A DNA stretch of 64,000 nt, taken from positions 62,001 to 126,000 of the forward strand of contig NZ_OZ034761.1 of assembly GCF_964028355.1 (NCBI RefSeq), written 5' to 3'. Of the stretch, positions 18,522 to 26,830 are shown piece by piece. Source of the DNA: Wolbachia endosymbiont (group B) of Gerris lacustris. GTDB lineage: Bacteria > Pseudomonadota > Alphaproteobacteria > Rickettsiales > Anaplasmataceae. How positions within the stretch are numbered: position 1 is the stretch's first letter; the number at the start of each line of letters is the position of its first letter. The notes below the pieces were generated by a model, which saw only the letters and a list, made by a program, of their open reading frames with translations, was not told where the DNA came from and searched no databases. Both the position numbers and the translations under genes were made by a program.

Positions 18522-19964
18522 GTGTTGTTACTTAGTATATTCTTGCTTCCACTGATAGGAGCGTTGATTTTATCCTCGATCAGGATTAATCATCAATCTA
18601 TACACCTAAGATTCCTTGCCCTATTTTTTGCTGTACTTCCATTCTTGCTTAGCATTGTAGCTTGTATAGAATTTGATTATAACAATGCGGACTTTCAGTT
18701 TGTCAGCTATCCAGTAAGAGATATTGGAATAGGGGTGGATGGAATATCGTTGCTTTTCCTTCTACTTACGACCTTCTTGTTTGTTATTTGTATGCTCTAT
18801 AATTGCAAAATGAGTTATACGACCCTCAAGCCATATATGGCATTATTTCTACTGCTTGAGAGTTTTGTAGTCGGTTTTTTCGTTTCACTGAATGCTATAA
18901 GCTTTTATGTGTTTTTTGAAGCTGTTTTAATACCAATGTTCTTTATTATTGGCATTTGGGGAGGAAAACACAGGGTATATGCAACGTTTAAGTTGTTTCT
19001 TTATACATTAACTGGCTCATTATTATTTCTACTTGGGTTGGTATACATCTATAGTGTTTTTGAAACGTTTAGTATACAAAAATTAGCTACATTAGTGCCA
19101 AGCCTTGATCTTGAAGTGCAGTCATTGCTGTGGATTGCATTTTTTATTTCTTTTGCAATAAAAGTTCCAATGTTTCCATTTCACACTTGGCTTCCTGATG
19201 CGCATGTGCAATCACCAACTTCTGGATCTGTGATTTTAGCTGGCTTGCTTATTAAAATGGGGGGATATGGATTTTTAAGGTTTTCTATTCCAATGCTTCC
19301 CCAGGCAAGTTTATATTTTTCAAATTTTGTTGTTGTGCTGAGCATTATTGCGGTGATATATGCTTCTCTAGTTGCGTTTGCTCAAAATGATATAAAGAAG
19401 TTAATAGCTTATTCTTCAATAGCACATATGGGAATCGTTACCGCTGGCCTCTTTTCATTTTGTGAGGAAGGAGTGCTGGGTAGCGTATTTCAAATGATTA
19501 GTCATGGCCTTATTTCTGCTGCTTTGTTTTTGTGTGTTGGAATGTTATATACTCGAACTGGAACTTTGGAAATTGCAAATTATTCTGGCATAGTAAATAC
19601 AATGCCAAAATTTGGTTTTATGTTCATTTTATTTTCAATGGCTTCAATAGGGCTACCCGGAACATCTGGGTTTATAGGCGAGTTTTTGGCTATGGTTGGA
19701 ATGTTTAAGAGCATAGGATTTTTTACGGGGTTTATCGCACTTGGCACTGTTTTAAGCGCAGTTTATATGCTGAATTTATGTAAGCAAATAATATGGGGGG
19801 TTAGCTATTCTAAATTATTAAATGATTGCTTGGATAGCATAGAATTTTCTGTCTTAATTTTACTTGCAGTGTTTGTTATTTTGCTTGGATTTTACCCAAC
19901 TCTTGCACTGAATTATTTGAAGCCATGTATGGCAAATTTGTTAGTAAAATATAATGCGCTATGA
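18522..19964 (+). CDS. nuoM: NADH-quinone oxidoreductase subunit M
   Basis: Antiporter-like subunit of complex I (ND4 homologue). Seen: YVFFEAVLIPMFFIIG with the key Glu, IKVPMFPFHTWLPDAHVQSPTSGSVILAG with Lys and His residues of the proton path, and AQNDIKKLIAYSSIAHMG. Start is a GTG at 18522, three bases after the nuoL stop, with AGAAGG overlapping that stop as ribosome site. 480 aa, normal. Confidence 0.97.
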   Translation: MLLLSIFLLPLIGALILSSIRINHQSIHLRFLALFFAVLPFLLSIVACIEFDYNNADFQFVSYPVRDIGIGVDGISLLFLLLTTFLFVICMLYNCKMSYTTLKPYMALFLLLESFVVGFFVSLNAISFYVFFEAVLIPMFFIIGIWGGKHRVYATFKLFLYTLTGSLLFLLGLVYIYSVFETFSIQKLATLVPSLDLEVQSLLWIAFFISFAIKVPMFPFHTWLPDAHVQSPTSGSVILAGLLIKMGGYGFLRFSIPMLPQASLYFSNFVVVLSIIAVIYASLVAFAQNDIKKLIAYSSIAHMGIVTAGLFSFCEEGVLGSVFQMISHGLISAALFLCVGMLYTRTGTLEIANYSGIVNTMPKFGFMFILFSMASIGLPGTSGFIGEFLAMVGMFKSIGFFTGFIALGTVLSAVYMLNLCKQIIWGVSYSKLLNDCLDSIEFSVLILLAVFVILLGFYPTLALNYLKPCMANLLVKYNAL

Positions 19965-21346
19965 ATTATATACAGATATTGCCGGAAACGTTCTCTATTA
20001 TCTCCTCATTAGTGTTGCTACTGCTTGGAATTACATTTAACCGCCGAACTATCAACTTATTAGCACTTGGCTGCACAGTGGTAACTTTGATTATTTTAAT
20101 TATTTCGGCAGAAAATAATGAAATTTTTCTCTTTAATTCGTTGTTAAAACTCAATTTATACATCAGGTCAGCTCAAGGGTTAATTCTCAGTACAGGAATT
20201 TTAATACTTTTGATGCTGAATTTATCAAAATATGACTATAAATATGAATTTTCAATACTGATTCTTTTTGCGCTGTTTGGCATGATAACCTTAGTTTCAG
20301 CAAATAGCCTGATTTCTTTTTATTTAGCTTTTGAGTTGATGAGTATATCTTTGTATGTTCTTGCGAGCTTTAATAAAGATTCAGCTTATTCATGTGAAGC
20401 AGGAGTGAAATATTTTACACTTAGTGCACTATCTTCCTGCATTATGCTATATGGAATGTCACTGCTTTATGGATATACAGGACAAGTCAATTTCTCTGAG
20501 CTCGGTTCATTTCTGCAAAACCATCAGATAACTTATGGAATAGTTTTTGGGTTAGTTTTTATCCTTATTGGTTTGTGTTTCAAGCTTGCTATTGTTCCTT
20601 TTCATATGTGGGCTCCAGATGTCTATCAAGGTGCGCCTACCATAGTAACTGCGTTTTTTTCTACGGCTCCAAAAGCTGCACTTGTAGCATTTTTAATTCG
20701 ATTGATGAATGAAGAGTTAGTAAATGTAAAAAGTTATGTTCAGCCTATTTTCTTATATGTTTCAGCATTGTCTGCACTTACCTCAGCTTTTGGGGCCTTG
20801 CGTCAGCAAAACTTAAAAAGACTGCTTGCTTACAGTTCAATTGGTCACATTGGTTTTATATTTGCTTCACTTTCTATTTTTACACAAGCAGGAACAGATA
20901 GTGCCTTAATGTATCTGGTGATATATATCATCACAAGCATAGGGCTATTCTCATATCTTGTACAAATTGACGATGATGATTGTGACATTGCAAATTTATC
21001 TGGTATAGGAAAGAAACGCCCAATTGTAGCATTTCATCTTTCTGTACTGTTACTCTCGATGTCAGGAATACCTCCACTTGCAGGTTTTATTGCCAAATTT
21101 TTTATATTCAAAAGTTTAATAAATTCTGGCTTTATCAGCCTGTCTTTGATCCTTGTAATAGCGAGTGTGATATCATGCTACTATTATTTAAATATCATAA
21201 AAGTTATTTATTTCGATAAAGCTAGTGTTAATAAGGTTGCTTATTCTAAGGGTCTATTCATGATTACTTCAGTAGCTTCAGTGATCAACTTAGTTCTTTT
21301 CTTATACGCAGAAGATCTTTACTCACTCATTAAACTCAAGGGCTGA
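19961..21346 (+). CDS. nuoN: NADH-quinone oxidoreductase subunit N
   Basis: Third antiporter-like subunit of complex I (ND2 homologue). Seen: FYLAFELMSISLYVLA with the conserved Glu, FKLAIVPFHMWAPDVYQGAPTIVTAF, and LRQQNLKRLLAYSSIGHIGF. Length of 461 aa is normal. Overlaps nuoM by four bases (ATGA). birA begins four bases after the stop, an arrangement that couples respiration and cofactor genes. Confidence 0.96.
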   Translation: MNYIQILPETFSIISSLVLLLLGITFNRRTINLLALGCTVVTLIILIISAENNEIFLFNSLLKLNLYIRSAQGLILSTGILILLMLNLSKYDYKYEFSILILFALFGMITLVSANSLISFYLAFELMSISLYVLASFNKDSAYSCEAGVKYFTLSALSSCIMLYGMSLLYGYTGQVNFSELGSFLQNHQITYGIVFGLVFILIGLCFKLAIVPFHMWAPDVYQGAPTIVTAFFSTAPKAALVAFLIRLMNEELVNVKSYVQPIFLYVSALSALTSAFGALRQQNLKRLLAYSSIGHIGFIFASLSIFTQAGTDSALMYLVIYIITSIGLFSYLVQIDDDDCDIANLSGIGKKRPIVAFHLSVLLLSMSGIPPLAGFIAKFFIFKSLINSGFISLSLILVIASVISCYYYLNIIKVIYFDKASVNKVAYSKGLFMITSVASVINLVLFLYAEDLYSLIKLKG

Positions 21347-21350
21347 CAAG

Positions 21351-22187
21351 GTGATCCTTGAAGGTTTTCGTATTCACCACTACAAAGAAGTTTCAAGTAC
21401 TAATAAAGAAGCATTAGATTTAATTGAGAAAGGGATATCTAATGAAACTATTATTATTACCGATAAACAAACAGAAGGTAGAGGGCGCACTGGAAACAGT
21501 TGGATTTCTCCAGAGGGTAATTTTTATGCGAGTTTGATAATTAACCAAGAAACGAATGTCAGCAAATTAACAGAATTGACTTTTGTTACTGCTCTTGCTG
21601 TAGGGAATACTTTATTATCGTTAAATTTCTTGAATAATCAAACCCACTGCGGTGTCATTCCAGTGCGTGACACTGGAATCCATACTTTTTCTTCTGGATC
21701 CCAGTGTCAAAGCACTGGGATGACAAGAGATCCATTCATAAACGGTCTCAATCTTCAATATAAATGGCCAAATGATGTCCTAGTTGATAGTAAAAAAATC
21801 AGTGGAATATTGCTTGAAAGAAAGTCCAATTCGAATTGGCTCATTATAGGAATTGGAATTAATGTCAATCATGCGCCACTTTCAGAAACAACATGCATTA
21901 GCAATTACGATGAGTCTGTATCTAACATAGATCTACTAAAGGAATTAATAATAAATTTTAATAAGCTAAGAAAGCAATGGCTATTTGATGGGTTTTATGC
22001 TATAAGAGAAATGTGGTTAAAAAAAGCATTCAAAATGAATGAGCAAATCAGTGTAAAGTTAGCTGACAAATTGTATGAAGGAATTTTTGCTGATGTAGAT
22101 AAAAGTGGTAAATTGGTGTTGCAGCAAAAGGATGGAAGCTTAATTTATTTTGATGCAGGTGAGTTATTTATTAATAATATATTATGA
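21351..22187 (+). CDS. birA: biotin--[acetyl-CoA-carboxylase] ligase with in-frame palindromic insert
   Basis: Attaches biotin to the carrier domain of biotin-dependent carboxylases. Catalytic class without the N-terminal repressor helix-turn-helix. Seen: EVSSTNKEA, GRGRTGNSWISPEGNFYASL (biotin loop), YKWPNDVLVDSKKISGILLE and IGIGINVNH. Between the second and third motifs about 31 residues (about 98-128, from THCGVIPVRDTGI to MTRDPF) are encoded by a palindromic repeat and are absent from normal BirA. The frame stays open, so the enzyme may be active with an extra loop. GTG start. ccmD overlaps the stop. Confidence 0.92.
   Translation: MILEGFRIHHYKEVSSTNKEALDLIEKGISNETIIITDKQTEGRGRTGNSWISPEGNFYASLIINQETNVSKLTELTFVTALAVGNTLLSLNFLNNQTHCGVIPVRDTGIHTFSSGSQCQSTGMTRDPFINGLNLQYKWPNDVLVDSKKISGILLERKSNSNWLIIGIGINVNHAPLSETTCISNYDESVSNIDLLKELIINFNKLRKQWLFDGFYAIREMWLKKAFKMNEQISVKLADKLYEGIFADVDKSGKLVLQQKDGSLIYFDAGELFINNIL
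21651..21730. repeat. Wolbachia palindromic element inside birA
   Basis: Two hairpins in tandem: TTCCAGTG-CGTGA-CACTGGAA at 21658-21678 and CCCAGTG-TCAAAG-CACTGGG at about 21700-21719, matching the intergenic repeat family at 6145-7345. It is translated in frame. The size leaves the birA reading frame intact, as with the protein-coding palindromic elements known in Rickettsia. Confidence 0.9.
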
Positions 22188-22321
22188 ACACGTATGTGAT
22201 TTTTGCTTACCTTATTAGTCTTACGTTGATTACCGGAGAATTGATTTTTACCATTTCTTGCTATACTAAAAGTAAAAAAATTCTAGAAAGCCTGAAAGAT
22301 AATAATGAAGAAGAAACATAA
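22184..22321 (+). CDS. ccmD: haem exporter protein D (CcmD-like)
   Basis: A 45-aa frame starting MNTYVIFAYLISL with one membrane helix (about residues 4-25) followed by a charged cytoplasmic tail. This is the size and shape of CcmD, the small anchor that helps release holo-CcmE from the CcmABC complex. It overlaps the birA stop by four bases and ccmE by 17 bases, the normal position of ccmD just before ccmE. Assignment rests on topology and context, since the family is poorly conserved. Confidence 0.75.
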   Translation: MNTYVIFAYLISLTLITGELIFTISCYTKSKKILESLKDNNEEET

Positions 22322-22697
22322 GCGATTACTTATAACTTCAGGAATTTTCTGCTTTTTAAGCTGTATCGTCTTTTTTATTTTAACGACGCTCAAAGAAAAT
22401 ATCTCATTTTTCTATACAGTAAGTGAAGCCATAGTCTTAAAAAACAGCCAAAAGCCAATCCGCGTTGGTGGAATGGTTGTTGAAAATAGCGTGATACGCA
22501 ACGAAAGTGAAGTGATTTTTCAAATGACAGATTTTAACAAAAGCGTTGTGGTGAAATACCAGGGAATACTTCCACCGATGTTTTCAGAAAAAAGTGGTGT
22601 TGTTGTGCAAGGTAAAATATTTGATAATAGTACTTTTCTTGCAGATACAGTGTTTGCAAAACATGATGAGAACTATATGCCGAAAGTTTTAAAATAG
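22305..22697 (+). CDS. ccmE: cytochrome c maturation haem chaperone CcmE
   Basis: Periplasmic haem chaperone that binds haem covalently and hands it to apocytochromes. Seen: an N-terminal membrane anchor (about residues 8-27), the OB-fold core PIRVGGMVVENSV...VKYQGILPPMF, and the haem-binding His120 in FAKHDENYMP. 130 aa, normal. Last gene of the nuoJ-ccmE run. Its product probably serves the membrane cytochrome encoded at 11812. Confidence 0.95.
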   Translation: MKKKHKRLLITSGIFCFLSCIVFFILTTLKENISFFYTVSEAIVLKNSQKPIRVGGMVVENSVIRNESEVIFQMTDFNKSVVVKYQGILPPMFSEKSGVVVQGKIFDNSTFLADTVFAKHDENYMPKVLK

Positions 22698-22736
22698 ATT
22701 CCCTAATTCAGCTGTATTGAAACGATATGTAGAGAG

Positions 22737-22765
22737 AGTAACAGCCTGCTAGCAAACTGCTACTT
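22737..22765 (-). terminator. decayed hairpin downstream of small paralogue 1
   Basis: Inverted repeat AGTAGCAG / CTGTTACT around a GCTAGCA loop on the minus strand, just past the stop at 22775. The T run seen in the two sister hairpins is replaced by CTCTCT, so termination may be weak. Confidence 0.5.
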
Positions 22766-22774
22766 TCTTAACTA

Positions 22775-23173
22775 CTATAATAAATCAGTAGAGTAAGTTG
22801 GTGCTTCCCATTCATCTATGTTGTAATCACTAATCGTTCCTGTTTTCAATTCTTCAACTTTTTCTTTTAGGTTATTAAGATTTTCTCTCAAAAATTTAAT
22901 ATCATCCCTATTATCCTCAATTAGATTTTCAACCCTATTTATGTCATTAAACAATAGATCAATATTTTCTTGATCATCCTTCAACACAGTATTCAATTTA
23001 GAAACAAATGTATCGTTTAAATCTTTAACTAGTTTATCTAGAATTTTATGGACATAACCAACCGACACATTCTTTTCCTTATTGCTTTCAAAAGATTTAG
23101 GCTTAATTTTGACCTCTATGTCATTTATTATTCTAGAGTTGCTTTCTCTTTCTTCTGTATTTTCATTACTCAT
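22775..23173 (-). CDS. small coiled-coil paralogue 1 of a tandem trio
   Basis: 132 aa, unknown function. Shares with its two neighbours the block LVKDLNDTFVSKLNTVL (residues about 47-63), a following coiled coil (about 65-112) and the C-terminal motif WEAPTYSTDLL. Strong AGGAGT ribosome site before MSNENTEE. Acidic, no signal peptide, no membrane segment. Three head-to-tail copies on the minus strand between ccmE and an IS630 element point to local duplication and divergence. Confidence 0.75.
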   Translation of the reverse strand: MSNENTEERESNSRIINDIEVKIKPKSFESNKEKNVSVGYVHKILDKLVKDLNDTFVSKLNTVLKDDQENIDLLFNDINRVENLIEDNRDDIKFLRENLNNLKEKVEELKTGTISDYNIDEWEAPTYSTDLL

Positions 23174-23233
23174 ATTAACTCCTATAAAAAATTATAATTT
23201 TAAAATTAACTAGCCACATTGAAATGGCATATG

Positions 23234-23264
23234 AAAAAAGTAATAGCCTGCCAATAAGCTATTA
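23234..23264 (-). terminator. intrinsic terminator of small paralogue 2
   Basis: On the minus strand: TAATAGC, a 10-base loop, GCTATTA, then C and a run of six T. Arms are perfect. It lies immediately after the stop of the 155-aa gene. Confidence 0.8.
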
Positions 23265-23265
23265 A

Positions 23266-23733
23266 CTACTGGAATATATCAGAGTGAGTTGGTGCTTCCC
23301 ATCTTACGTTATTATGGTCAATTATTGCTGCTTTTAATCCTTCAACTTCTTCCCTTAGGTCTTCTATCCATGTTCTATAGTTTTGATTATTATCAATAAA
23401 CTCATCCTTTTGATTGTTATGAATTAATTGATTCAAATGAGATAAACCGTTAGCCAATGCTTGGTTCATGTCAATACACTCTTCTCGAAGTTGTGCTATG
23501 TTGTTCATAAGTGAGGCATTCAAATCAGAAACAAACTTCTTATTTAAATCGCAGACTAACTTATCCATAACTTGATAGACGTAATGAATTGTTGCAATTT
23601 TATTTGCAATGTCCTCAAAGTTTGTAGGCTTAACTTCAACTTCTATATCGTCTATTTCTTTAAAGTTGAAATCGCTCATTTGGTTTATTGCTTCAAAGTT
23701 ATTTTCACTTTCTTGTTTACTGTCGTTGCTCAT
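23266..23733 (-). CDS. small coiled-coil paralogue 2 of a tandem trio
   Basis: 155 aa, unknown function. Contains IDDIEVEVKP, matching IEVKIKP of paralogue 1, then LVCDLNKKFVSDLNASL, a coiled coil, and the ending WEAPTHSDIFQ. Same AGGAGT-type ribosome site and same 5' flank (ATTTTATAGGAGTTAATATG) as paralogue 1, so the duplicated unit includes the leader. Closest relative in the window is paralogue 1. Confidence 0.75.
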   Translation of the reverse strand: MSNDSKQESENNFEAINQMSDFNFKEIDDIEVEVKPTNFEDIANKIATIHYVYQVMDKLVCDLNKKFVSDLNASLMNNIAQLREECIDMNQALANGLSHLNQLIHNNQKDEFIDNNQNYRTWIEDLREEVEGLKAAIIDHNNVRWEAPTHSDIFQ

Positions 23734-23785
23734 ATTAACTCCTATAAAATTTCAAAATCAATCCAGCTATATTGAAATGGTATAT

Positions 23786-23820
23786 GAAAAAAAGTAATAG
23801 CCTGCTAGCAAGCTGTTACT
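23786..23820 (-). terminator. intrinsic terminator of small paralogue 3
   Basis: On the minus strand: AGTAACAGC, loop TTGCTAGCAG, GCTATTACT, then a T run. It is homologous to the hairpins at 22737 and 23234, so each gene of the trio has its own terminator. Confidence 0.78.
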
Positions 23821-23830
23821 TTCCTAACTA

Positions 23831-24184
23831 CTAGAGTATATCAGGATGGGTTGGTGCTTCCTCAGGTAACATACTATCTAATTTAGCTGTTAAATCTGCT
23901 AGATCTTTTTGTAATCCTTTACTTGTGTCGCCTATAATATCTTGCAAACTTACGACTTTATCTTGCTCTTGTTTTAACATAATATTTAACTTATTAATAA
24001 ATTTTTCATTAATATTATTAGCTAATTCATCAAATGCTTTTTTAACAGTATCACCACTAACCGCTTTTTTTAAGTCCTGTATATCCTTACCAGTACCTGT
24101 CTTAAGTGTAACAAGACCAAGAGCGCTTATAAGTTGTTCTTCATTATTAGCACTTTGTAAAAGGTTTTGTGAGTTCTTACTCAT
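23831..24184 (-). CDS. small coiled-coil paralogue 3 of a tandem trio
   Basis: 117 aa, unknown function, the most diverged member. Shares LANNINEKFINKLNIML and the C-terminal EEAPTHPDIL with its sisters but lacks the IEVKIKP segment and instead has a different N-terminus (LISALGLVTLKTGTGKDI). Start placed at 24184, where GGAGG stands 8 bases upstream; the ATG five codons earlier overlaps that ribosome site. Confidence 0.72.
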   Translation of the reverse strand: MSKNSQNLLQSANNEEQLISALGLVTLKTGTGKDIQDLKKAVSGDTVKKAFDELANNINEKFINKLNIMLKQEQDKVVSLQDIIGDTSKGLQKDLADLTAKLDSMLPEEAPTHPDIL

Positions 24185-24311
24185 ATAAATTACCTCCATA
24201 AATTATTAAAGTTTAAATTATTTTTTAGTTTCACATGCACACTGTTAATTTATCAATATCCAAGTTCACAATAAATTATCTATTATTGCAAACTCATACC
24301 AACTCTCATTA

Positions 24312-24887
24312 TTAATGAACCAAATAAGAAGCATTGCAGAGTTGTTTAACCGTGGAAGGGGAAAGAGAGGTAATAAATTTACACAAAGCGCTCTCAAGCA
24401 GAACAATTGTATCGTAGATTTTATTGCGCAAAATGTTCTGTTTTATATATAACCAAAACCTCTCAACAGGATTGAGGTCAGGTGAGTATGGTGGTAGGTA
24501 TATAATTTCGATATTTTTAGGTATCTTTAAACTTTTTGACTTATGCCAACTAGCGCAATCCATCACGAGAAAAGCCTTTCGTATTCCTAAATATTGCGAC
24601 ATCTGTTCAAGGAATATATTTATACAAGCAGTGTTGACGTTTGGTGCAAATAAGCTAAAATTCTCTCCATTTCTGGGATTAACTGCACTATAGAGATAAA
24701 AATTTTCCCTACCTAATTTTACCTTAACCTGTGTCCTACTGCCTTTTTTAAACCACCCATGTCCAACTTTTGAATGTGTACCAAACCGTGATTCATCGAA
24801 GAAAAATAGCTCTTTTTCAGAATGCATGACAATAGTTTCATTGAGGTTTTTTTTTAAACTCCTCTTGCTTATTTTTATCCTGTCCAC
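24312..24887 (-). CDS. IS630 transposase, DDE frame (copy B)
   Basis: Same 191-aa frame as copy A with an intact DDE triad (DESRFG, MDCASW, NPVERFW). No amino-acid difference from copy A is visible. Confidence 0.88.
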   Translation of the reverse strand: MDRIKISKRSLKKNLNETIVMHSEKELFFFDESRFGTHSKVGHGWFKKGSRTQVKVKLGRENFYLYSAVNPRNGENFSLFAPNVNTACINIFLEQMSQYLGIRKAFLVMDCASWHKSKSLKIPKNIEIIYLPPYSPDLNPVERFWLYIKQNILRNKIYDTIVLLESALCKFITSLSPSTVKQLCNASYLVH

Positions 24888-25317
24888 TATGAACTGGTCT
24901 TGGTGTGATATATGAGAATTTCATTCTTTGCATATTACGATGTATTGTGGATTTGCTGATATTCAAACCAAATCTTTCTTGGATTCTTATTCTCATTTCT
25001 CTAATAGTAATATTGGGGTTTTCCTCTATCCACACCTCAATTTGTTCAAGTTGACTTTGGTTCAATATAGTTTTTCTACGGCGTTGAGGTGGAGAAAATA
25101 ATTTTTCTTCTCTTCCAAATTTTATGTGCTTTATCCATGTAGTAATTGCCTTTCTCGAAATGCAACATATTTTTGCTACAGCTGTTATACTGTGCTTTTT
25201 TGCTGCAATTACAGCATTTAGTTTTTTTGCAACATACGCATTATTTCTTACTTTCTTCAGCATCTCTTTTGCTGATTCCACCACTTTTTCATCCAATAAT
25301 TTTGATCTTAATGCCAT
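24838..25317 (-). CDS. IS630 transposase, DNA-binding frame (copy B)
   Basis: Same 159-aa helix-turn-helix frame as copy A, ending FKKKPQ after the A9 tract. Copy C is inserted two bases upstream of its ATG and has cut it off from its leader. Confidence 0.86.
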   Translation of the reverse strand: MALRSKLLDEKVVESAKEMLKKVRNNAYVAKKLNAVIAAKKHSITAVAKICCISRKAITTWIKHIKFGREEKLFSPPQRRRKTILNQSQLEQIEVWIEENPNITIREMRIRIQERFGLNISKSTIHRNMQRMKFSYITPRPVHSGQDKNKQEEFKKKPQ

Positions 25318-25336
25318 CTAATACCAACTCTCATTA

Positions 25337-25912
25337 TTAATGAACCAAATAAGAAGCATTGCAGAGTTGTTTAACCGTGGAAGGGGAAAGAGAGGTAATA
25401 AATTTACACAAAGCGCTCTCAAGCAGAACAATTGTATCGTAGATTTTATTGCGCAAAATGTTCTGTTTTATATATAACCAAAACCTCTCAACAGGATTGA
25501 GGTCAGGTGAGTATGGTGGTAGGTATATAATTTCGATATTTTTAGGTATCTTTAAACTTTTTGACTTATGCCAACTAGCGCAATCCATCACGAGAAAAGC
25601 CTTTCGTATTCCTAAATATTGCGACATCTGTTCAAGGAATATATTTATACAAGCAGTGTTGACGTTTGGTGCAAATAAGCTAAAATTCTCTCCATTTCTG
25701 GGATTAACTGCACTATAGAGATAAAAATTTTCCCTACCTAATTTTACCTTAACCTGTGTCCTACTGCCTTTTTTAAACCACCCATGTCCAACTTTTGAAT
25801 GTGTACCAAACCGTGATTCATCGAAGAAAAATAGCTCTTTTTCAGAATGCATGACAATAGTTTCATTGAGGTTTTTTTTTAAACTCCTCTTGCTTATTTT
25901 TATCCTGTCCAC
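25337..25912 (-). CDS. IS630 transposase, DDE frame (copy C)
   Basis: Intact 191-aa DDE frame identical in sequence to copies A and B. It is now separated from most of its DNA-binding frame by the IS5-type insertion, so this copy cannot make a full transposase. Confidence 0.86.
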   Translation of the reverse strand: MDRIKISKRSLKKNLNETIVMHSEKELFFFDESRFGTHSKVGHGWFKKGSRTQVKVKLGRENFYLYSAVNPRNGENFSLFAPNVNTACINIFLEQMSQYLGIRKAFLVMDCASWHKSKSLKIPKNIEIIYLPPYSPDLNPVERFWLYIKQNILRNKIYDTIVLLESALCKFITSLSPSTVKQLCNASYLVH

Positions 25913-26037
25913 TATGAACTGGTCTTGGTGTGATATATGAGAATTTCATTCTTTGCATATTACGATGTATTGTGGATTTGCTGATATTCAAACCAAATCT
26001 TTCTTGGATTCTTATTCTCATTTCTCTAAGAGCCTGT

Positions 26038-26559
26038 TCATAATCTTTTGAGGAGCAAGGCAGTAAAAGCTAGAACGACCATTTGTAGTCTAGTATTGAG
26101 TTTACGCTCGCAATTTTTCCATAACCGTCTACACTTTTCCAGCCAAGCAAAAGAACGCTCTACAACCCACCTTTTTGGCAATACAACAAAGGTATGTAAT
26201 TCACTTCGTTTTATTACTTCAACGGTTGCACCAATAGTCGTTTTTATTTGAGTTGCAAAATTTTCTCCTGTATAACCTGCATCAACTAGTATATTTTGAA
26301 CTTCGGAAAGATTTTTTCTTGCGTTACAAATCATCTCTACAGCAGCAGTACGATCTCCGATATTAGCTGTAGTAATATAAATTGCATGTGGCAAACCTTG
26401 CGTATCTACTGCAATATGACGCTTTATTCCTGAAATTTTCTTGCCGGCATCATAACCTTTTTCTTCAGCAATATCGGTGTTTTTTACACTTTGAGCATCA
26501 ATGATGCAGAAGCTTGTTTTTGTATTCCGACCACTGTTGAAACGAACCTCTCCAACTAA
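26038..26559 (-). CDS. IS5-type transposase, catalytic frame (copy 1)
   Basis: Frame open from about 26559, with no ATG until MPHAIY. It reads FCIIDAQSVKNTD (first Asp), GYDAGKKISGIKRHIAVDTQG, VDAGYTGENF (second Asp) and PKRWVVERSFAWLEKCRRLWKNCER (Glu plus the Y/R signature). It joins orfA by a shift at the A8 tract. Confidence 0.85.
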   Translation of the reverse strand, partial: LVGEVRFNSGRNTKTSFCIIDAQSVKNTDIAEEKGYDAGKKISGIKRHIAVDTQGLPHAIYITTANIGDRTAAVEMICNARKNLSEVQNILVDAGYTGENFATQIKTTIGATVEVIKRSELHTFVVLPKRWVVERSFAWLEKCRRLWKNCERKLNTRLQMVVLAFTALLLKRL

Positions 26560-26830
26560 TTTTTTTTAAGACAATTTCTAGAACACTTTCTCTATCTTCA
26601 TTCGGTTTTTTACTCCATCTCTTGAAGTAATCGTAACAATTGCGCCATTTTGGAAACTCTTTTGGTAGCATTCGCCACTGACAGCCACTTTTTAGCACAT
26701 AAAGTACACCGCAAAATAACTCATATAAATCCAGTTTTCTTGGTTTTGTTTTTTTTCTACAGGATTCTAGATCTGGTAATATAATCTCAAATCTTTCCCG
26801 ACTTATATCACTTGGGTATACACTCCTCAT
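26498..26830 (-). CDS. IS5-type transposase, N-terminal frame (copy 1)
   Basis: 110 aa beginning MRSVYPSDISRERFE and containing LDLYELFCGVLYVLKSGCQWRMLPKEFPKW, the DUF4096-like N-terminus of IS5/IS1031 transposases. Ends soon after an A8 tract where the frame must shift to reach the catalytic part. Confidence 0.86.
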   Translation of the reverse strand: MRSVYPSDISRERFEIILPDLESCRKKTKPRKLDLYELFCGVLYVLKSGCQWRMLPKEFPKWRNCYDYFKRWSKKPNEDRESVLEIVLKKISWRGSFQQWSEYKNKLLHH

